Source of the DNA: Actinocorallia sp039871655
GTDB taxonomy: Bacteria > Actinomycetota > Actinomycetes > Streptosporangiales > Streptosporangiaceae
Assembly: GCF_039871655.1 (NCBI RefSeq)
Contig: NZ_JBDPLZ010000011.1
Coordinates: forward strand, 62,001-126,000
DNA: 64,000 nt
Reading direction: 5' to 3'
Below are positions 22,404 through 31,603 of the stretch, one piece after another. The notes beneath the pieces are model-generated. The model had not been told where the DNA came from. It did no database searches and was given only the letters and a program-made list of their open reading frames with translations. Each line of letters begins with the position of its first letter. The first letter of the stretch is position 1. A program made the position numbers and the translations under genes.

Positions 22404-23859
22404 GGGTCTTCTCCATCTCGGCCAGCAGGGTGCGGCGCAGCAGCTTCCCTGTGTCGGTCTTGGGCAGGTCGTCGCGGAACACGACGGTGTCGGGCGTCTT
22501 GGAGGAGCGCAGCCGGTCCTTGACCCACCGCTTGAGCTCCTCTTCTCCGACGGGTTCGGCGGAGTCGGCAGTACCGGCGGCGCCGACAGCGCCGACGACG
22601 AAGGCGACGATGCGCTGTCCCCACTCGGTGTCGGGCACCCCGACCACCACGGCCTCGCCGACGCCCGGGTGGGCCAGGAGCACGTCCTCGATCTCGGCGG
22701 GGGCGATGTTCTCGCCGCCCCGGATGATGGTGTCGTCGGCGCGCCCCTCGATGAAGACGTAGCCGTCGGCGTCGAGCCGGCCGCGGTCGCGGGTGGAGAA
22801 CCAGCCCTCTCCGTCCAGGACGCTCCGGCCGCTGTACTCGCCGGAGATCTGCTCGCCCCGCACGTACACCAGGCCGGTCTCGCCCGCGCCGAGCACCTCG
22901 CCGTCCTCTGAGCGGATCTGGAACTCCACGCCCGGGACCGGGCGGCCCACCGAGCCCAGGCGGTCCCGCACGGCGGGGTCGTCCGACGTCAGGGCCTTGC
23001 GGTGGTCTCCGGGGCCGAGGACCGCGATGGAGGAGGCGGTCTCGGTCAGGCCGTAGGCGTTGACGAACCCGGTGTTCGGGAAGACCTTCAGCGCCCGCTC
23101 CAGGACGGGCAGCGGCGTCCGTGAGCCGCCGTACGCGAGGCTGGCCAGCGTCGGCGTCCCGGCGTCGTCGCCTTCCACCTCGTTGACGATGCGCGCCAGC
23201 ATCGTCGGCACCACCAGCGCGTGCGTGACGTGTTCCCGCCGGACGGTCTCCAGCCAGTTCCGGGGGTCGAACGCCGCCTGGTAGACGACCCGGCGCCCGG
23301 TGTAGATGTTCGTCAGGAGATTCGCCAGGCCCGCGATGTGGTACGGCGGGACGGCCACCAGGGCGGCGGCGTCCTCGTCAGCCGACCCGAACTCCAGGGT
23401 GTTCATCACGTAGGCGAGCAGGTGCTTGTGGCGCAGCACGGCGGCCTTCGGCTCGGACGTCGTGCCGCTGGTGTAGAGGAGGACCGCCACGGCGTCCGGG
23501 TCCGCGGGCGTCTCGGCCCCCGAGGGGGCGTCCGCGGGTTCGAGCAGCCCGTCGAGGTCTTCCTGGTGCAGGACCAGGGCGCCGGGGTGGCGGGCCTGCA
23601 GGCCGTTCAGCTGGTGGTCGCCGAGCCGGTAGTTCAACGGCACGAACGGCACGCCCGCGATCGCCGCCCCGAAGAGCGCGACGGGGTAGGCCAGGTGGTT
23701 GGTGCCCAGGTAGAGAACGGCCGGGTGATCCCGGAACCGGTCGGCGGCGGAGCGCGCGAGGCTCAGAAGCTCGGAGGCGGTCACCGTGCGGCCGTCGGCC
23801 GTCACCGCCGGCCGGTCGCCGGCCGATGCCGCCATTTCAAGGATCAGGGTGATATTCAT
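22396..23859 (-). CDS. Acyl-CoA ligase (FadD-like), ligase 1 of the catabolic region
   Basis: A 487-residue ANL enzyme. The AMP loop is YTSGTTSEPKAAVL, the core YGLTETAS, the hinge GRADDTIIRGGENIAPAEIEDVL and the C-terminal catalytic Lys lies in KTDTGKLLRR. It activates a carboxylic acid as CoA thioester. The ATG at 23859 directly adjoins the palindrome GAGAATGCTATTCTC, so repression at the start of transcription or translation is likely. Divergent to an SDR gene. Substrate unknown. Confidence 0.9.
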   Translation of the reverse strand: MNITLILEMAASAGDRPAVTADGRTVTASELLSLARSAADRFRDHPAVLYLGTNHLAYPVALFGAAIAGVPFVPLNYRLGDHQLNGLQARHPGALVLHQEDLDGLLEPADAPSGAETPADPDAVAVLLYTSGTTSEPKAAVLRHKHLLAYVMNTLEFGSADEDAAALVAVPPYHIAGLANLLTNIYTGRRVVYQAAFDPRNWLETVRREHVTHALVVPTMLARIVNEVEGDDAGTPTLASLAYGGSRTPLPVLERALKVFPNTGFVNAYGLTETASSIAVLGPGDHRKALTSDDPAVRDRLGSVGRPVPGVEFQIRSEDGEVLGAGETGLVYVRGEQISGEYSGRSVLDGEGWFSTRDRGRLDADGYVFIEGRADDTIIRGGENIAPAEIEDVLLAHPGVGEAVVVGVPDTEWGQRIVAFVVGAVGAAGTADSAEPVGEEELKRWVKDRLRSSKTPDTVVFRDDLPKTDTGKLLRRTLLAEMEKTHA

Positions 23860-23874
23860 GAGAATGCTATTCTC
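23860..23874. promoter_or_regulatory. Operator candidate A: GAGAATGCTATTCTC
   Basis: A perfect 6-3-6 palindrome in the 54-bp gap between divergent ligase and SDR genes. The same motif or near matches recur at 34555, 38515, 40109 and 48120-48315 (see those entries). The size and symmetry fit a dimeric TetR- or GntR-family regulator, but no regulator gene that could bind it is present in the window. Confidence 0.65.
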
Positions 23875-23913
23875 TCAAATCAAGAGCTTGGGTTGCAAGA
23901 GAGGAAAACGCCA

Positions 23914-24678
23914 ATGCAGATCAGTGGATGCTCGGCGCTGGTGGTCGGCGGCACGGGCGGCCTCGGCGAGGCCACCGTCCGGCGCCTGCACGCGGCGGGC
24001 GCGAAGGTCGTCGTCGCCGACGTCAACGACGAGAAGGGCAAGGCGCTGGAGCAGGAGCTCGGCGTCCGCTATCTGCACGCCGACGCCGGCAGCGAGGACG
24101 ACGTCCGCGCGGCCATCGCCGCGGCGGAGGCCGAGGGCCCCTTCCGCGTCTCGGTGGACACCCACGGCGGCCCGGCCGGAGGGGGCCGCCTCGTCGGCAA
24201 GGACGGCGAGCCCATGCCGCTGGACGCCTTCCGCACGACCCTCGAGTCCTACCTCGTCAGCGTCTTCAACGTCATGCGCCTGACCGCCGCCGCGATGGGC
24301 CGCCAGGAGGTCTCCGAGGACGGCGACCGCGGCGTCATCGTCAACACCGCCTCCATCGCCGCCTACGAGGGCCAGATCGGCCAGCTCCCCTACTCCGCGG
24401 CCAAGGGCGGCGTCGTCGGCATGACCCTGGTGGCCGCCCGCGACCTGTCCCCCCTGGCCATCCGCGTCGTCACGATCGCCCCCGGCACCTTCAACACCCC
24501 CGCCTACGGCCAGCACGCCGACCGGCTCGAGGCCCACTGGGGCCCCCAGGTCCCCCACCCCCGCCGCATGGGCCGCTCCGCCGAGTACGCCGCCCTCGCC
24601 TGCCACATCGTCGAGAACACCTACCTCAACGGCGAGGTCATCCGCCTCGACGGCGCCCTCCGCTTCCCTCCCAGGTGA
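23914..24678 (+). CDS. SDR-family 3-hydroxyacyl-CoA dehydrogenase-like oxidoreductase
   Basis: A 254-residue short-chain dehydrogenase. VVGGTGGLGEATVRRL is the NAD-binding glycine loop, VVVADVND supports NAD preference, and NTASIAAY with YSAAKGG gives the Ser-Tyr-Lys catalytic set. The overall pattern resembles 17beta-HSD10/3-hydroxyacyl-CoA dehydrogenase type 2. The start ATG 23914 has GAGAGGAAA upstream. Divergent from the ligase-thiolase operon across operator A, so it would be co-regulated and could make the 3-ketoacyl-CoA for the thiolase. Confidence 0.85.
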   Translation: MQISGCSALVVGGTGGLGEATVRRLHAAGAKVVVADVNDEKGKALEQELGVRYLHADAGSEDDVRAAIAAAEAEGPFRVSVDTHGGPAGGGRLVGKDGEPMPLDAFRTTLESYLVSVFNVMRLTAAAMGRQEVSEDGDRGVIVNTASIAAYEGQIGQLPYSAAKGGVVGMTLVAARDLSPLAIRVVTIAPGTFNTPAYGQHADRLEAHWGPQVPHPRRMGRSAEYAALACHIVENTYLNGEVIRLDGALRFPPR

Positions 24679-24696
24679 GCCGGGCGGGAAAGGAAC

Positions 24697-24722
24697 GGCT
24701 CGGACGTGAGAACGTCCGGGCC
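24697..24722. terminator. Bidirectional terminator hairpin
   Basis: An 11-bp stem GGCTCGGACGT / ACGTCCGGGCC (one G-T pair) with a GAGA loop, between convergent genes ending at 24678 (+) and 24740 (-). No clear T-run, as usual in high-GC actinomycetes. Confidence 0.7.
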
Positions 24723-24739
24723 GGGTCCCGGGTCAGGGT

Positions 24740-26299
24740 TCAGACGCGGAGCAGGGTGATGGGACGGCCGGACGGGCTGGTGGTCTCGGTCATGGACAAC
24801 GGGGCGGAGCGCTGGTCGAAGACGACGAGGGTTCCACAGGGCAGACCCATGCGCTCCAGGTAGCCGTCCAACTGGCCCAGGCCCTCGGCCACCGGGTCGA
24901 TGCGGCCCGGGCGGTGGACCTTCAGCTCGACGGCCTCCCACTGCGCGGTGCCGTCGGGGAGTGGCCAGCGGACGAGGAGGTCGATGCGGCCCCGGCCCAC
25001 GGCGTACTCGCGGTCGATGATGCCGCCGCCGTTGACGACGCGGTGCAGCCAGGCCATGAACACCAGCTGGCAGGCCGCCTCCGAATAACTCTGTCCGCGG
25101 GTGAGGATCTCCCCTTGCAGGCGCCAGAACCCGGAGAACTCCGTCAGAAGCTTCACGAAGTCCAAGCGGCCCTCGGAGGTGACGAACGAACGCGAATCGA
25201 CCTGGATGCCGCTCTCGATCTGCTCGGTCAGGACCCGGGCGATGACCTCCTGATAGATCGGATTGGCGATCTGCAAGGGGTTGCTCAACTTGATCAGGCC
25301 GAGATCACGAACGTAGGAGGCGTCGTCGTTGTAGGCCAGGTCGACGGAGGGCGCGGTACCGGCGAGCATCGGTTCGATGATGCGCTTGACCGGCGGCTCG
25401 TTCAACCGGGCGACCAGCGAGTCCAGGTGCGTCGCACGGGAGCGGATCAGGCGTTCCGCAGCCGTTTCCATGTGCCCGTCGGTGATCAGCTCGGACACCG
25501 GCACGCGCATCTTCTTGATGACTTCGCGGGCCAACGCGTTCACCAGCCACGGCTGTCCTTGGCAAGCCTCGAAGGCCCGCTGGACCGCCTCGGGAGTGAA
25601 CTTCTGCCCGGTGGCCTCCGTGTGCTGTTCATACAGCTCCGCTACCTGCGCGTAGGTGAAGTCGGCGAGGCGGATGGAGTCGACCTTGATGTTGAACGGG
25701 CTGGACGTCCCGAACCGCTCCGGGTCGCCGCCCGAGGCGGCCTTGTAGTCACGAACGTCCCGCAGACCGCACAGCACGACGGAATGAACAAATTTGCGGG
25801 GCCCGAGTCGGTGACCGTCGCGCAACTGGCTCAGGACGCTGACCAGGTTGTCGCCGGTCAGGGTGTCGATCTCATCGAAGAACAGAACCAACGGAAGAGG
25901 ACAGCGGACCGCCCAGTCCCGCAGCGCCCTGCGCAGCTGGTTCCCCGGTACCGCATCCGGCCACGGAGCGGGCGGACGGAACTCCGGCGCCAACTCCATG
26001 TTCTCGGCGGCCTCTGCGATCGTCCCGAGAAGTTGGGCTTCCGCATCCGCGACCGTCTTCGCCCTTTTCACCGTCTCGCAAGAGAACGAGACCGCGACGT
26101 ACTCCCCCTCCGCGTTGAGCGTTCGAGCCAGTGTCTCCAGCACGGTGGTCTTCCCCGACTGGCGAGGGGCATGGAGAACGAAGTAAGCGCCCTCCTCGAT
26201 GTACTCCCGCGCCTCGGGCAGCCGGGGCTCCGGCGGGAGCATGTAGTGCCTGTCCTCCCGGCAGGGACCGGCCGTGTTGAAGTACCTCACGCTCCGCAC
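24740..26299 (-). CDS. AAA ATPase with C-terminal PD-(D/E)XK nuclease-like domain
   Basis: A 519-residue protein. The N-terminal ATPase has Walker A HAPRQSGKTTVLE, Walker B LVLFFDEIDTL and a sensor-like VLCGLRDVRDY. A winged-helix-like middle follows. The C-terminal VGRGRIDLLVRWP and WEAVELKVH supply the D and ExK residues of PD-(D/E)XK nucleases (AAA-ATPase_like/PDDEXK_9-type). It stands alone, convergent with the SDR gene and separate from the enoyl-CoA hydratase by a terminator, so it is probably an independent mobile or defence-type gene. Its function is not known to me. Confidence 0.75.
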   Translation of the reverse strand: MRSVRYFNTAGPCREDRHYMLPPEPRLPEAREYIEEGAYFVLHAPRQSGKTTVLETLARTLNAEGEYVAVSFSCETVKRAKTVADAEAQLLGTIAEAAENMELAPEFRPPAPWPDAVPGNQLRRALRDWAVRCPLPLVLFFDEIDTLTGDNLVSVLSQLRDGHRLGPRKFVHSVVLCGLRDVRDYKAASGGDPERFGTSSPFNIKVDSIRLADFTYAQVAELYEQHTEATGQKFTPEAVQRAFEACQGQPWLVNALAREVIKKMRVPVSELITDGHMETAAERLIRSRATHLDSLVARLNEPPVKRIIEPMLAGTAPSVDLAYNDDASYVRDLGLIKLSNPLQIANPIYQEVIARVLTEQIESGIQVDSRSFVTSEGRLDFVKLLTEFSGFWRLQGEILTRGQSYSEAACQLVFMAWLHRVVNGGGIIDREYAVGRGRIDLLVRWPLPDGTAQWEAVELKVHRPGRIDPVAEGLGQLDGYLERMGLPCGTLVVFDQRSAPLSMTETTSPSGRPITLLRV

Positions 26300-26337
26300 A
26301 CTACAGGTCGACGGTCCGTGGCATAGCGGGTTCTCGT

Positions 26338-26389
26338 GCCGCCCACGGCGGTCCAGAAGGGTGAGGAAGGGAGGACCGTCGTGGGCGGC
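26338..26389 (-). terminator. Terminator hairpin after enoyl-CoA hydratase operon
   Basis: The arms GCCGCCCACGGCGGTCC (26338-26354) and GGACCGTCGTGGGCGGC (26373-26389) pair with two mismatches or wobbles around an 18-base loop, just beyond the hydratase stop (26407, minus strand). It separates that operon from the ATPase gene. Confidence 0.6.
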
Positions 26390-26406
26390 CGTCGGACACC
26401 GCCGGG

Positions 26407-27174
26407 TCAGCCCTTGCCGGCGGTGAGCCTGTCGATGATGGCGGCGAAGTCGTCGGTCTGGAACGACTGCTCCTCCTGGCTCATCGCGTAGTCGAGGGTG
26501 GCCAGGACGGCGCGTTCGAGGTGCAGGTTGAGGAGGCGCTTGGTGCTCTCGACCGCCTGCTGGGGGAGCTTGGCGACGCGCTCGGCGCAGGCCAGGGCCT
26601 CGGCCAGGGGGTCGGCGACGACGTGGTTGGCCAAACCCATCTGGACGGCGCGGTCGGCGGGGATGCGGGCGCCGGTGATGGCGTATTCCTTGGCCAGGAG
26701 CAGGCTGGTGTGCAGCGGCCAGGTGAGGGGGCCGCCGTCGGCGGCGACCAGGCCGACCTGGACGTGCGGGTCGGCGAGGTAGGCGGTCTCGGCCATGTAG
26801 GCGATGTCGCTGAGGGCGACGAGGCTGCAGCCCAGGCCGACGGCGGGGCCGTTGACGGCCGCGACCACGGGGACGCGGCAGCGGGCCATGCCCAGGACGA
26901 GGTCGCGGCCGTGGGCGATGGTGCGGGCGCGGAGGTCGGGGTCGGCCTTCAGTTCCTTCAGGTAGGAGAAGTCTCCGCCCGCCGAGAACGCCTTGCCCGC
27001 ACCGGTGAGGACGGCGGCTCGAGCCGAGCGGTCCTCGCTGAGCTGCGGCCAGAGCCTGGCCAGGCCGGTGTGCAGGGACTCGTTGACCGCGTTGAGGGCC
27101 TCGGGGCGGTTCAGGGTGATGATGCGGAGCGGGCCTTCCTCACGGACCTCGATCTCCTTGGGCACGTCGTACAT
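26407..27174 (-). CDS. Enoyl-CoA hydratase/isomerase (crotonase family) 1
   Basis: A 255-residue crotonase. It has the oxyanion-hole motifs GAGKAFSAGGDFSYL and AAVNGPAVGLGCSLVALSDIAY. The first catalytic Glu position of hydratases (usually in the segment PHVQVGLVAADGG) is not a clear Glu, so isomerase, hydrolase or another crotonase reaction is possible. It is the last gene of the operon ending here, 2 bp from the acyl-CoA dehydrogenase gene. It would act on the unsaturated CoA ester. Confidence 0.87.
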   Translation of the reverse strand: MYDVPKEIEVREEGPLRIITLNRPEALNAVNESLHTGLARLWPQLSEDRSARAAVLTGAGKAFSAGGDFSYLKELKADPDLRARTIAHGRDLVLGMARCRVPVVAAVNGPAVGLGCSLVALSDIAYMAETAYLADPHVQVGLVAADGGPLTWPLHTSLLLAKEYAITGARIPADRAVQMGLANHVVADPLAEALACAERVAKLPQQAVESTKRLLNLHLERAVLATLDYAMSQEEQSFQTDDFAAIIDRLTAGKG

Positions 27175-27175
27175 G

Positions 27176-28267
27176 TCAGGCTCCCAATCCGAGGATGCGC
27201 GAGGCGATGATGTTCTTCTGGATCTGCGAGGTGCCGCCCATGACGCTCTGGGCGCGGCTGTAGAGGTAGGTGCCGAGCAGTTCCGGGTCGCGGGTGCCGG
27301 CCACGGCCAGCGCCGCGTGCCCGACCGACTGCTCGGTCCAGGTCATGAGCAGCTTGTCCAGGGAGCCGTCGGGGCCGTGTTCGACGCCGTCGAGCCGCTC
27401 GGACAGGCGGCGGCGCACGTGCAGGCGCAACATCTCCGTCTCCACCGCGGCCCAGGCGAGTTCCTCGGGGACCTCGCCGCCGCCCACGCGGGCCAGGAGT
27501 TGGCGGACGGTCTTGCCGTAGCGGGCGGAGTAACCCAGTTCGGCGGGTTCGCGTTCGTGGCCGACGATGGTCATCGCCAGTTTCCAGCCCTCGCCGGGCA
27601 CGCCGACCATCTGGTTCGCGGGGACGCGGGCGCCATCGAAGAGAACCTGGCCGAACTCGGTGGTCACCCCGTTCATCATCCGCAGCGGGCGCTGCTCGAT
27701 GCCGGGCTGGTGCATGGAGACGACGAAGCCCGACAGGCCCTTGTGGCGGGGTGCGTCCGGGTCGGTGCGGGCCAGCAGCAGGCACCAGTCCGCGACGTCG
27801 GAGTAGCTCGTCCAGATCTTGTGGCCGTGAAGAACGTACTCGTCGCCTTCGCGGGTCGCGGTCGTCGTCAGGGAGGCCAGGTCGGAGCCCGCGCCTGGCT
27901 CGCTGAAGCCCTGGCACCAGCGCTCCGTCCCGTTGATCATGCCGGGGAGGAAGCGGCGCCGCAGCTCCTCGCTCCCGTGCCGGCCCAGGCCCTGCATGAG
28001 GTAGCCGAGGCTGGGGCGGGGCGGGGCGCCCGCGCGGGCCAGTTCCTCGTCGAGGATGACGTCGTAGACGGGCGGCAGCTCGTGGCCGCCGTGCTCCTTC
28101 GGCCAGGAGAGGCCGAAGAACCCGGCGGAGTACAGCGCCTGGTGCCATTCGCCCTGCTTGCGCCAGTACTCGTCCCCCGACGTGGGGAACCTTCCGGCCG
28201 TCTCCGCGAGCCAGGACCGCAGCCGCTCCCGGAAGGCGGCCTCCTCGGGCGAGTCACGAAAGTCCAA
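27176..28267 (-). CDS. Acyl-CoA dehydrogenase, FadE-like subunit 1
   Basis: A 363-residue acyl-CoA dehydrogenase. It shows CQGFSEPGAGSDLASL (FAD-binding and substrate loop), HGHKIWTSYSDVADWCLLLART and the C-terminal QSVMGGTSQIQKNIIASRILGLG. It overlaps the next acyl-CoA dehydrogenase gene by 14 bp. In actinobacterial steroid-like pathways, pairs of adjacent FadE genes encode alpha2beta2 heterotetramers, one subunit lacking the base; this pair probably does the same (inference). Confidence 0.9.
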   Translation of the reverse strand: MDFRDSPEEAAFRERLRSWLAETAGRFPTSGDEYWRKQGEWHQALYSAGFFGLSWPKEHGGHELPPVYDVILDEELARAGAPPRPSLGYLMQGLGRHGSEELRRRFLPGMINGTERWCQGFSEPGAGSDLASLTTTATREGDEYVLHGHKIWTSYSDVADWCLLLARTDPDAPRHKGLSGFVVSMHQPGIEQRPLRMMNGVTTEFGQVLFDGARVPANQMVGVPGEGWKLAMTIVGHEREPAELGYSARYGKTVRQLLARVGGGEVPEELAWAAVETEMLRLHVRRRLSERLDGVEHGPDGSLDKLLMTWTEQSVGHAALAVAGTRDPELLGTYLYSRAQSVMGGTSQIQKNIIASRILGLGA

Positions 28268-29159
28268 GGTCGATCTCCTTCAGGCTCACGGGGAACAGGT
28301 GGGTGGAGGTCAGCGCCCGCCGCAGATACACGTGGGCGAGGCATTCCCAGGTGTTGCCGATGCCGCCGTGCACCTGCACGGACGTCTCGCAGACGGTCCT
28401 CGCGGCGCGGGCGCAGTAGACCTTGGCGATCCGGGCGGCCCGCAGCGCCTCGGCGGGTTCGAGTTCGTCGACGGCCCAGGCGGCGTGCCGCAGGACGCTC
28501 ACCGAGCCCTCGATCAGGGCGAGGGACTCGGCCAGCAGGTGCGCCACGGCCTGGTAGGAGCCGATCGCCTTCCCGTACTGCTCGCGCACCTTGGCGTAGT
28601 CACAGGCCAGGCGGTGCGCGCCGCGGGACGTGCCCACCAGGTCGGCGGCGGTGACGACGAGCGCCAGCGCCCGCCAGCGGTCGGCCTCCTCCTCGGCCAG
28701 TTCGCCGACCGTCTCGAGCGGGCCGACGACCTCGGCGGTCCGGCGGGTCAGGTCGGCTCCGGGCGTGAGCGTGCCGACCCGCCCTGCCAGCACCCGGGCG
28801 CCCTCCAAGGTGAGCACCCGCTCGATCCCCCGGGAGTCCAGGGCGTCGGCGCCGACCGCGACCGTCCAGGACCCGTCCGGTTCGCCGGTGCGCCCGCGCA
28901 GGTCGTCGGCGAGCACGGGCCCGAGGAAGGGGACGTCGACCAGGCCGCGCCCGAACTCCTCGGCGACGACCGCGACCTCCACCCCGGAGGCGCCGTCGGA
29001 GCGCAGGGTCCGCCAGCCGGTGGCGGTGACGGCCTTCTCCAGTCGGGCGAGACGTTCGGCGTCGTCCAGGTCGAGGACGGAGCCGGGCCCCAGGTCGTCG
29101 GCGAGCCGGGCGGCGGCGGCCCGCAGTTCCAGCTGTTCAGTGGTCAGACGTGCGTCCAT
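28254..29159 (-). CDS. Acyl-CoA dehydrogenase, FadE-like subunit 2
   Basis: A 301-residue protein, shorter than usual (about 350-390). The N-terminal helix bundle (LTTEQLELRAAAARLADD) and the C-terminal FAD-binding end with EQYGKAIGSYQAVAHLLAES and VHGGIGNTWECLAHVYLRRA are clear; the middle beta domain is reduced. ATG 29159 was chosen: it overlaps the ligase gene end and fits the family N-terminus. It is the probable heteromeric partner of the adjacent dehydrogenase. Confidence 0.85.
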   Translation of the reverse strand: MDARLTTEQLELRAAAARLADDLGPGSVLDLDDAERLARLEKAVTATGWRTLRSDGASGVEVAVVAEEFGRGLVDVPFLGPVLADDLRGRTGEPDGSWTVAVGADALDSRGIERVLTLEGARVLAGRVGTLTPGADLTRRTAEVVGPLETVGELAEEEADRWRALALVVTAADLVGTSRGAHRLACDYAKVREQYGKAIGSYQAVAHLLAESLALIEGSVSVLRHAAWAVDELEPAEALRAARIAKVYCARAARTVCETSVQVHGGIGNTWECLAHVYLRRALTSTHLFPVSLKEIDLGLS

Positions 29160-30540
29160 GACGCTCCTTGAGGACTCGGCGCAGCACCTTGCCGGAGGGC
29201 AGGCGGGGGATCTCGGCCACGAGCAGCACTTCGCTCGGCCGCTTGTAGGAGGCCAGCCGCTCACCGACCAGCGCGACGAGCTCCTCGGGCTCGACGGGGC
29301 CCCGCGTCGCGACGGCGGCGACGATCGCCTCGCCGTTCGCGGCGTCGGGGACGCCGAACACCGCGCAGTCGGCGACGGCCGGGTGGCCGTGCAGGACCGC
29401 TTCGACCTCGGCGGGCGCCACCTGGAACCCGCGCACCTTGATCATCTCTTTGGACCGGTCGGTGAGCCGCACCCAACCGTCCTCATCGACGCTGCCGACG
29501 TCGCCGGTGCGGTACCAGCCGTCGTCGAACGCTCCGGCCGTGGCCTCCTCGGGCAGGTACCCGGCCATCAGCGACTCCGCGCGGGCCTGGATCTCCCCGG
29601 TCTCGCCGGGGGCGACCGGCTCGCCGGTCTCCAGCGACACCACACGCAGTTCCACGCCGGGCGCGGCGCGGCCGGCGCTGTCGAGCCGCGCGCCTTCGAC
29701 GGGGTTGCACGCGATGACGGGCAGCTCGCTGGCCCCGTAGGCGGGCATCCAGCCGATCCCGGTCCGCGCGGTGACGGTCTCGGCGACGCTCGGCGTCACG
29801 GGCGTCGCGCCCCACATGATGTAGCGCAGCGACGAGAGGTCGTAGGACTCCAGCTTCGGATGGGACGCCAGGGCCAGCGCGATCGGCGCGACCGCCATCT
29901 CCACGGTGATCCGGTCGGTCTCGACGCACCGCAGCATGCTCTCCAGGTCGAACCGGCGGTGCAGCCGCACCCGGGCGCCGGTCTGCAGCGCGGTGACGAT
30001 GTTGAGGATGCCGAGGATGTGCGAGGGCGGCGTGGTCACCTGGATCCGGTCGTCCGCGGTCAGCTCCAGCACCTGACGCCAGTGCTCGACGGCCGCGCCG
30101 AACGAGGCGTGCGTGTGCCGGACGGCCTTGGGCATGCCGGTCGTGCCGGAGCTGAACACCAGCAGGGCGTCGGAGCGCGGGTCGTGCTCGGGGAACGGCT
30201 CGTGCCCCGGCTCGATCGGCTCGTCCAGGTGCAGCATCGGCATCAGCCCGGCCAGCACCGGGTGGTCCCCCACCGCGTGCGACGGCCGCGTGATCGCGAT
30301 GGCGTGCTCGGCCTCGGTCCGCTTCCAGGCCGGGCTGAACAGCACGACCGCGGCGCCCAGCCGCCAGACCGCCTGCACCGCCGCCACGAACTCCGGCCGG
30401 TTCGACGACATGAGCGCCACCCGGTCCCCCGGACGCACCCCTCGCCGCGCCAGCGTCCCGGCCATCCCATCGGCCAGCTCCCGCAGTTCGGAGAGGGTGT
30501 AGTCCCTGTCCTCGAAGACGAGGGCGATCCGCTCGCTCAT
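29137..30540 (-). CDS. Acyl-CoA ligase, ligase 2 of the catabolic region
   Basis: A 467-residue ANL enzyme with AMP loop FSSGTTGMPKAV, YGASELPV in the core, GDVGSVDEDGWVRLTDRSKEM and LPSGKVLRRVL with the catalytic Lys. The start ATG 30540 has the strong site AGGAGGTGAC directly upstream. Overlaps the dehydrogenase gene by 23 bp at its 3' end. It sits 1-2 bp after the CoA-transferase stop, so transcription is continuous. It would activate a free acid for the dehydrogenase pair. Confidence 0.9.
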   Translation of the reverse strand: MSERIALVFEDRDYTLSELRELADGMAGTLARRGVRPGDRVALMSSNRPEFVAAVQAVWRLGAAVVLFSPAWKRTEAEHAIAITRPSHAVGDHPVLAGLMPMLHLDEPIEPGHEPFPEHDPRSDALLVFSSGTTGMPKAVRHTHASFGAAVEHWRQVLELTADDRIQVTTPPSHILGILNIVTALQTGARVRLHRRFDLESMLRCVETDRITVEMAVAPIALALASHPKLESYDLSSLRYIMWGATPVTPSVAETVTARTGIGWMPAYGASELPVIACNPVEGARLDSAGRAAPGVELRVVSLETGEPVAPGETGEIQARAESLMAGYLPEEATAGAFDDGWYRTGDVGSVDEDGWVRLTDRSKEMIKVRGFQVAPAEVEAVLHGHPAVADCAVFGVPDAANGEAIVAAVATRGPVEPEELVALVGERLASYKRPSEVLLVAEIPRLPSGKVLRRVLKERHGRTSDH

Positions 30541-30541
30541 G

Positions 30542-31603
30542 TCACCTCCTCGCATCAGGACCGGACAGGCCGCCGTGTTCGCCCAGGCGGGGCGGGGGGC
30601 GGTAGTCGGGCTCGTGGCCGGTCACCTTGACGGAGGTGCCGACGAGGCGGAAGCCTCCGGCCGTCACGACCATCTCGGGGGTGGCCTCCAGTGCCTCGGG
30701 GAGGGTGCGGACGGCCGCCGCCGGGACACCTGACGGGCGCAGGCGCGCCTCCCAGGAGACGGCGGTGTCGGCGGCCAGGGCCTCGGTGACCGCGGCCAGG
30801 ACCTCTTCCCGGCGTTCGGCGCGTTCGGCCATCGTCGGGAAGCCCTCGATGCCGGCTTCTGCGGCGAAGGACTTCCAGAAGCCGTCGTGGGTGACGAACA
30901 GGGCCAGGTGGCCCTCGGCCGTCGGGAAGAGCTGGGCGGGGACGTAGTAGGAGTGCGCGCCGTTGGGGAGGCGGCGGGGCTCCGTGCCCTCGTTGAGGTA
31001 GGCCGACGCGCGGTAGTTGAGCTGGGAGAGCATCACGTCCCGCAGCGACACCTCCACCTGGCCGCCGCGGCCGGAGACGATCTGGGCGAGCAGGCCGAGC
31101 GCGGCGGTCAGGCCGGAGGAGTTGTCGGCCGACGAGTAGCCGGGCAGCGTCGGGGGGCCGTCCGGGTCGCCGGTGAGGGAGGCGACGCCGGTGGAGGCCT
31201 GGACGACGTAGTCGAAGGCCGGGTCGTCTCCCGCGTCCATGCCGAAGCCGGTGAGCGCGACGCACACGACGCGCTCGTTCCAGCGTTTCAGGTCGTCGTA
31301 GGTGAGGCCGAGCCGACGGATCGCCGACGGCTTCAGGTTCACCAGCAGCGCGTGGGACTCGGCCACGAGTTCGCCCAGCCGGGCTTGGCCGTCCTCGGAG
31401 TTCAAGTCGAGGCACACGCTGCGTTTGCCGCGGTTGAGGCTGGCGAAGTAGGCGTCGCTCACCTGGCGGGAGATGTCCCCGCCGGGCGGCTCGATCTTGG
31501 TGACCTCCGCGCCGAGGTCGGCGAGCATCATCGTCGCGTACGGGCCGGCCAGCATGTGGCCGACCTCCAGGATCCTGATGCCTTCCAGCGGGCCGGGGCT
31601 CAT
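30542..31603 (-). CDS. Family III CoA-transferase (CaiB/BaiF) 1
   Basis: A 353-residue protein. EGIRILEVGHMLAGPYATMMLADLGAEVTKIEPPGGD is the family N-terminus and contains the CoA-binding region; the expected catalytic Asp lies in the FASLNRGKRSVCLDLNS region. Such enzymes move CoA between organic acids. The start ATG 31603 overlaps the stop of the LLM oxidoreductase gene (ATGA). An in-frame extension upstream was rejected because it would cover the oxidoreductase gene. Confidence 0.87.
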   Translation of the reverse strand: MSPGPLEGIRILEVGHMLAGPYATMMLADLGAEVTKIEPPGGDISRQVSDAYFASLNRGKRSVCLDLNSEDGQARLGELVAESHALLVNLKPSAIRRLGLTYDDLKRWNERVVCVALTGFGMDAGDDPAFDYVVQASTGVASLTGDPDGPPTLPGYSSADNSSGLTAALGLLAQIVSGRGGQVEVSLRDVMLSQLNYRASAYLNEGTEPRRLPNGAHSYYVPAQLFPTAEGHLALFVTHDGFWKSFAAEAGIEGFPTMAERAERREEVLAAVTEALAADTAVSWEARLRPSGVPAAAVRTLPEALEATPEMVVTAGGFRLVGTSVKVTGHEPDYRPPPRLGEHGGLSGPDARR

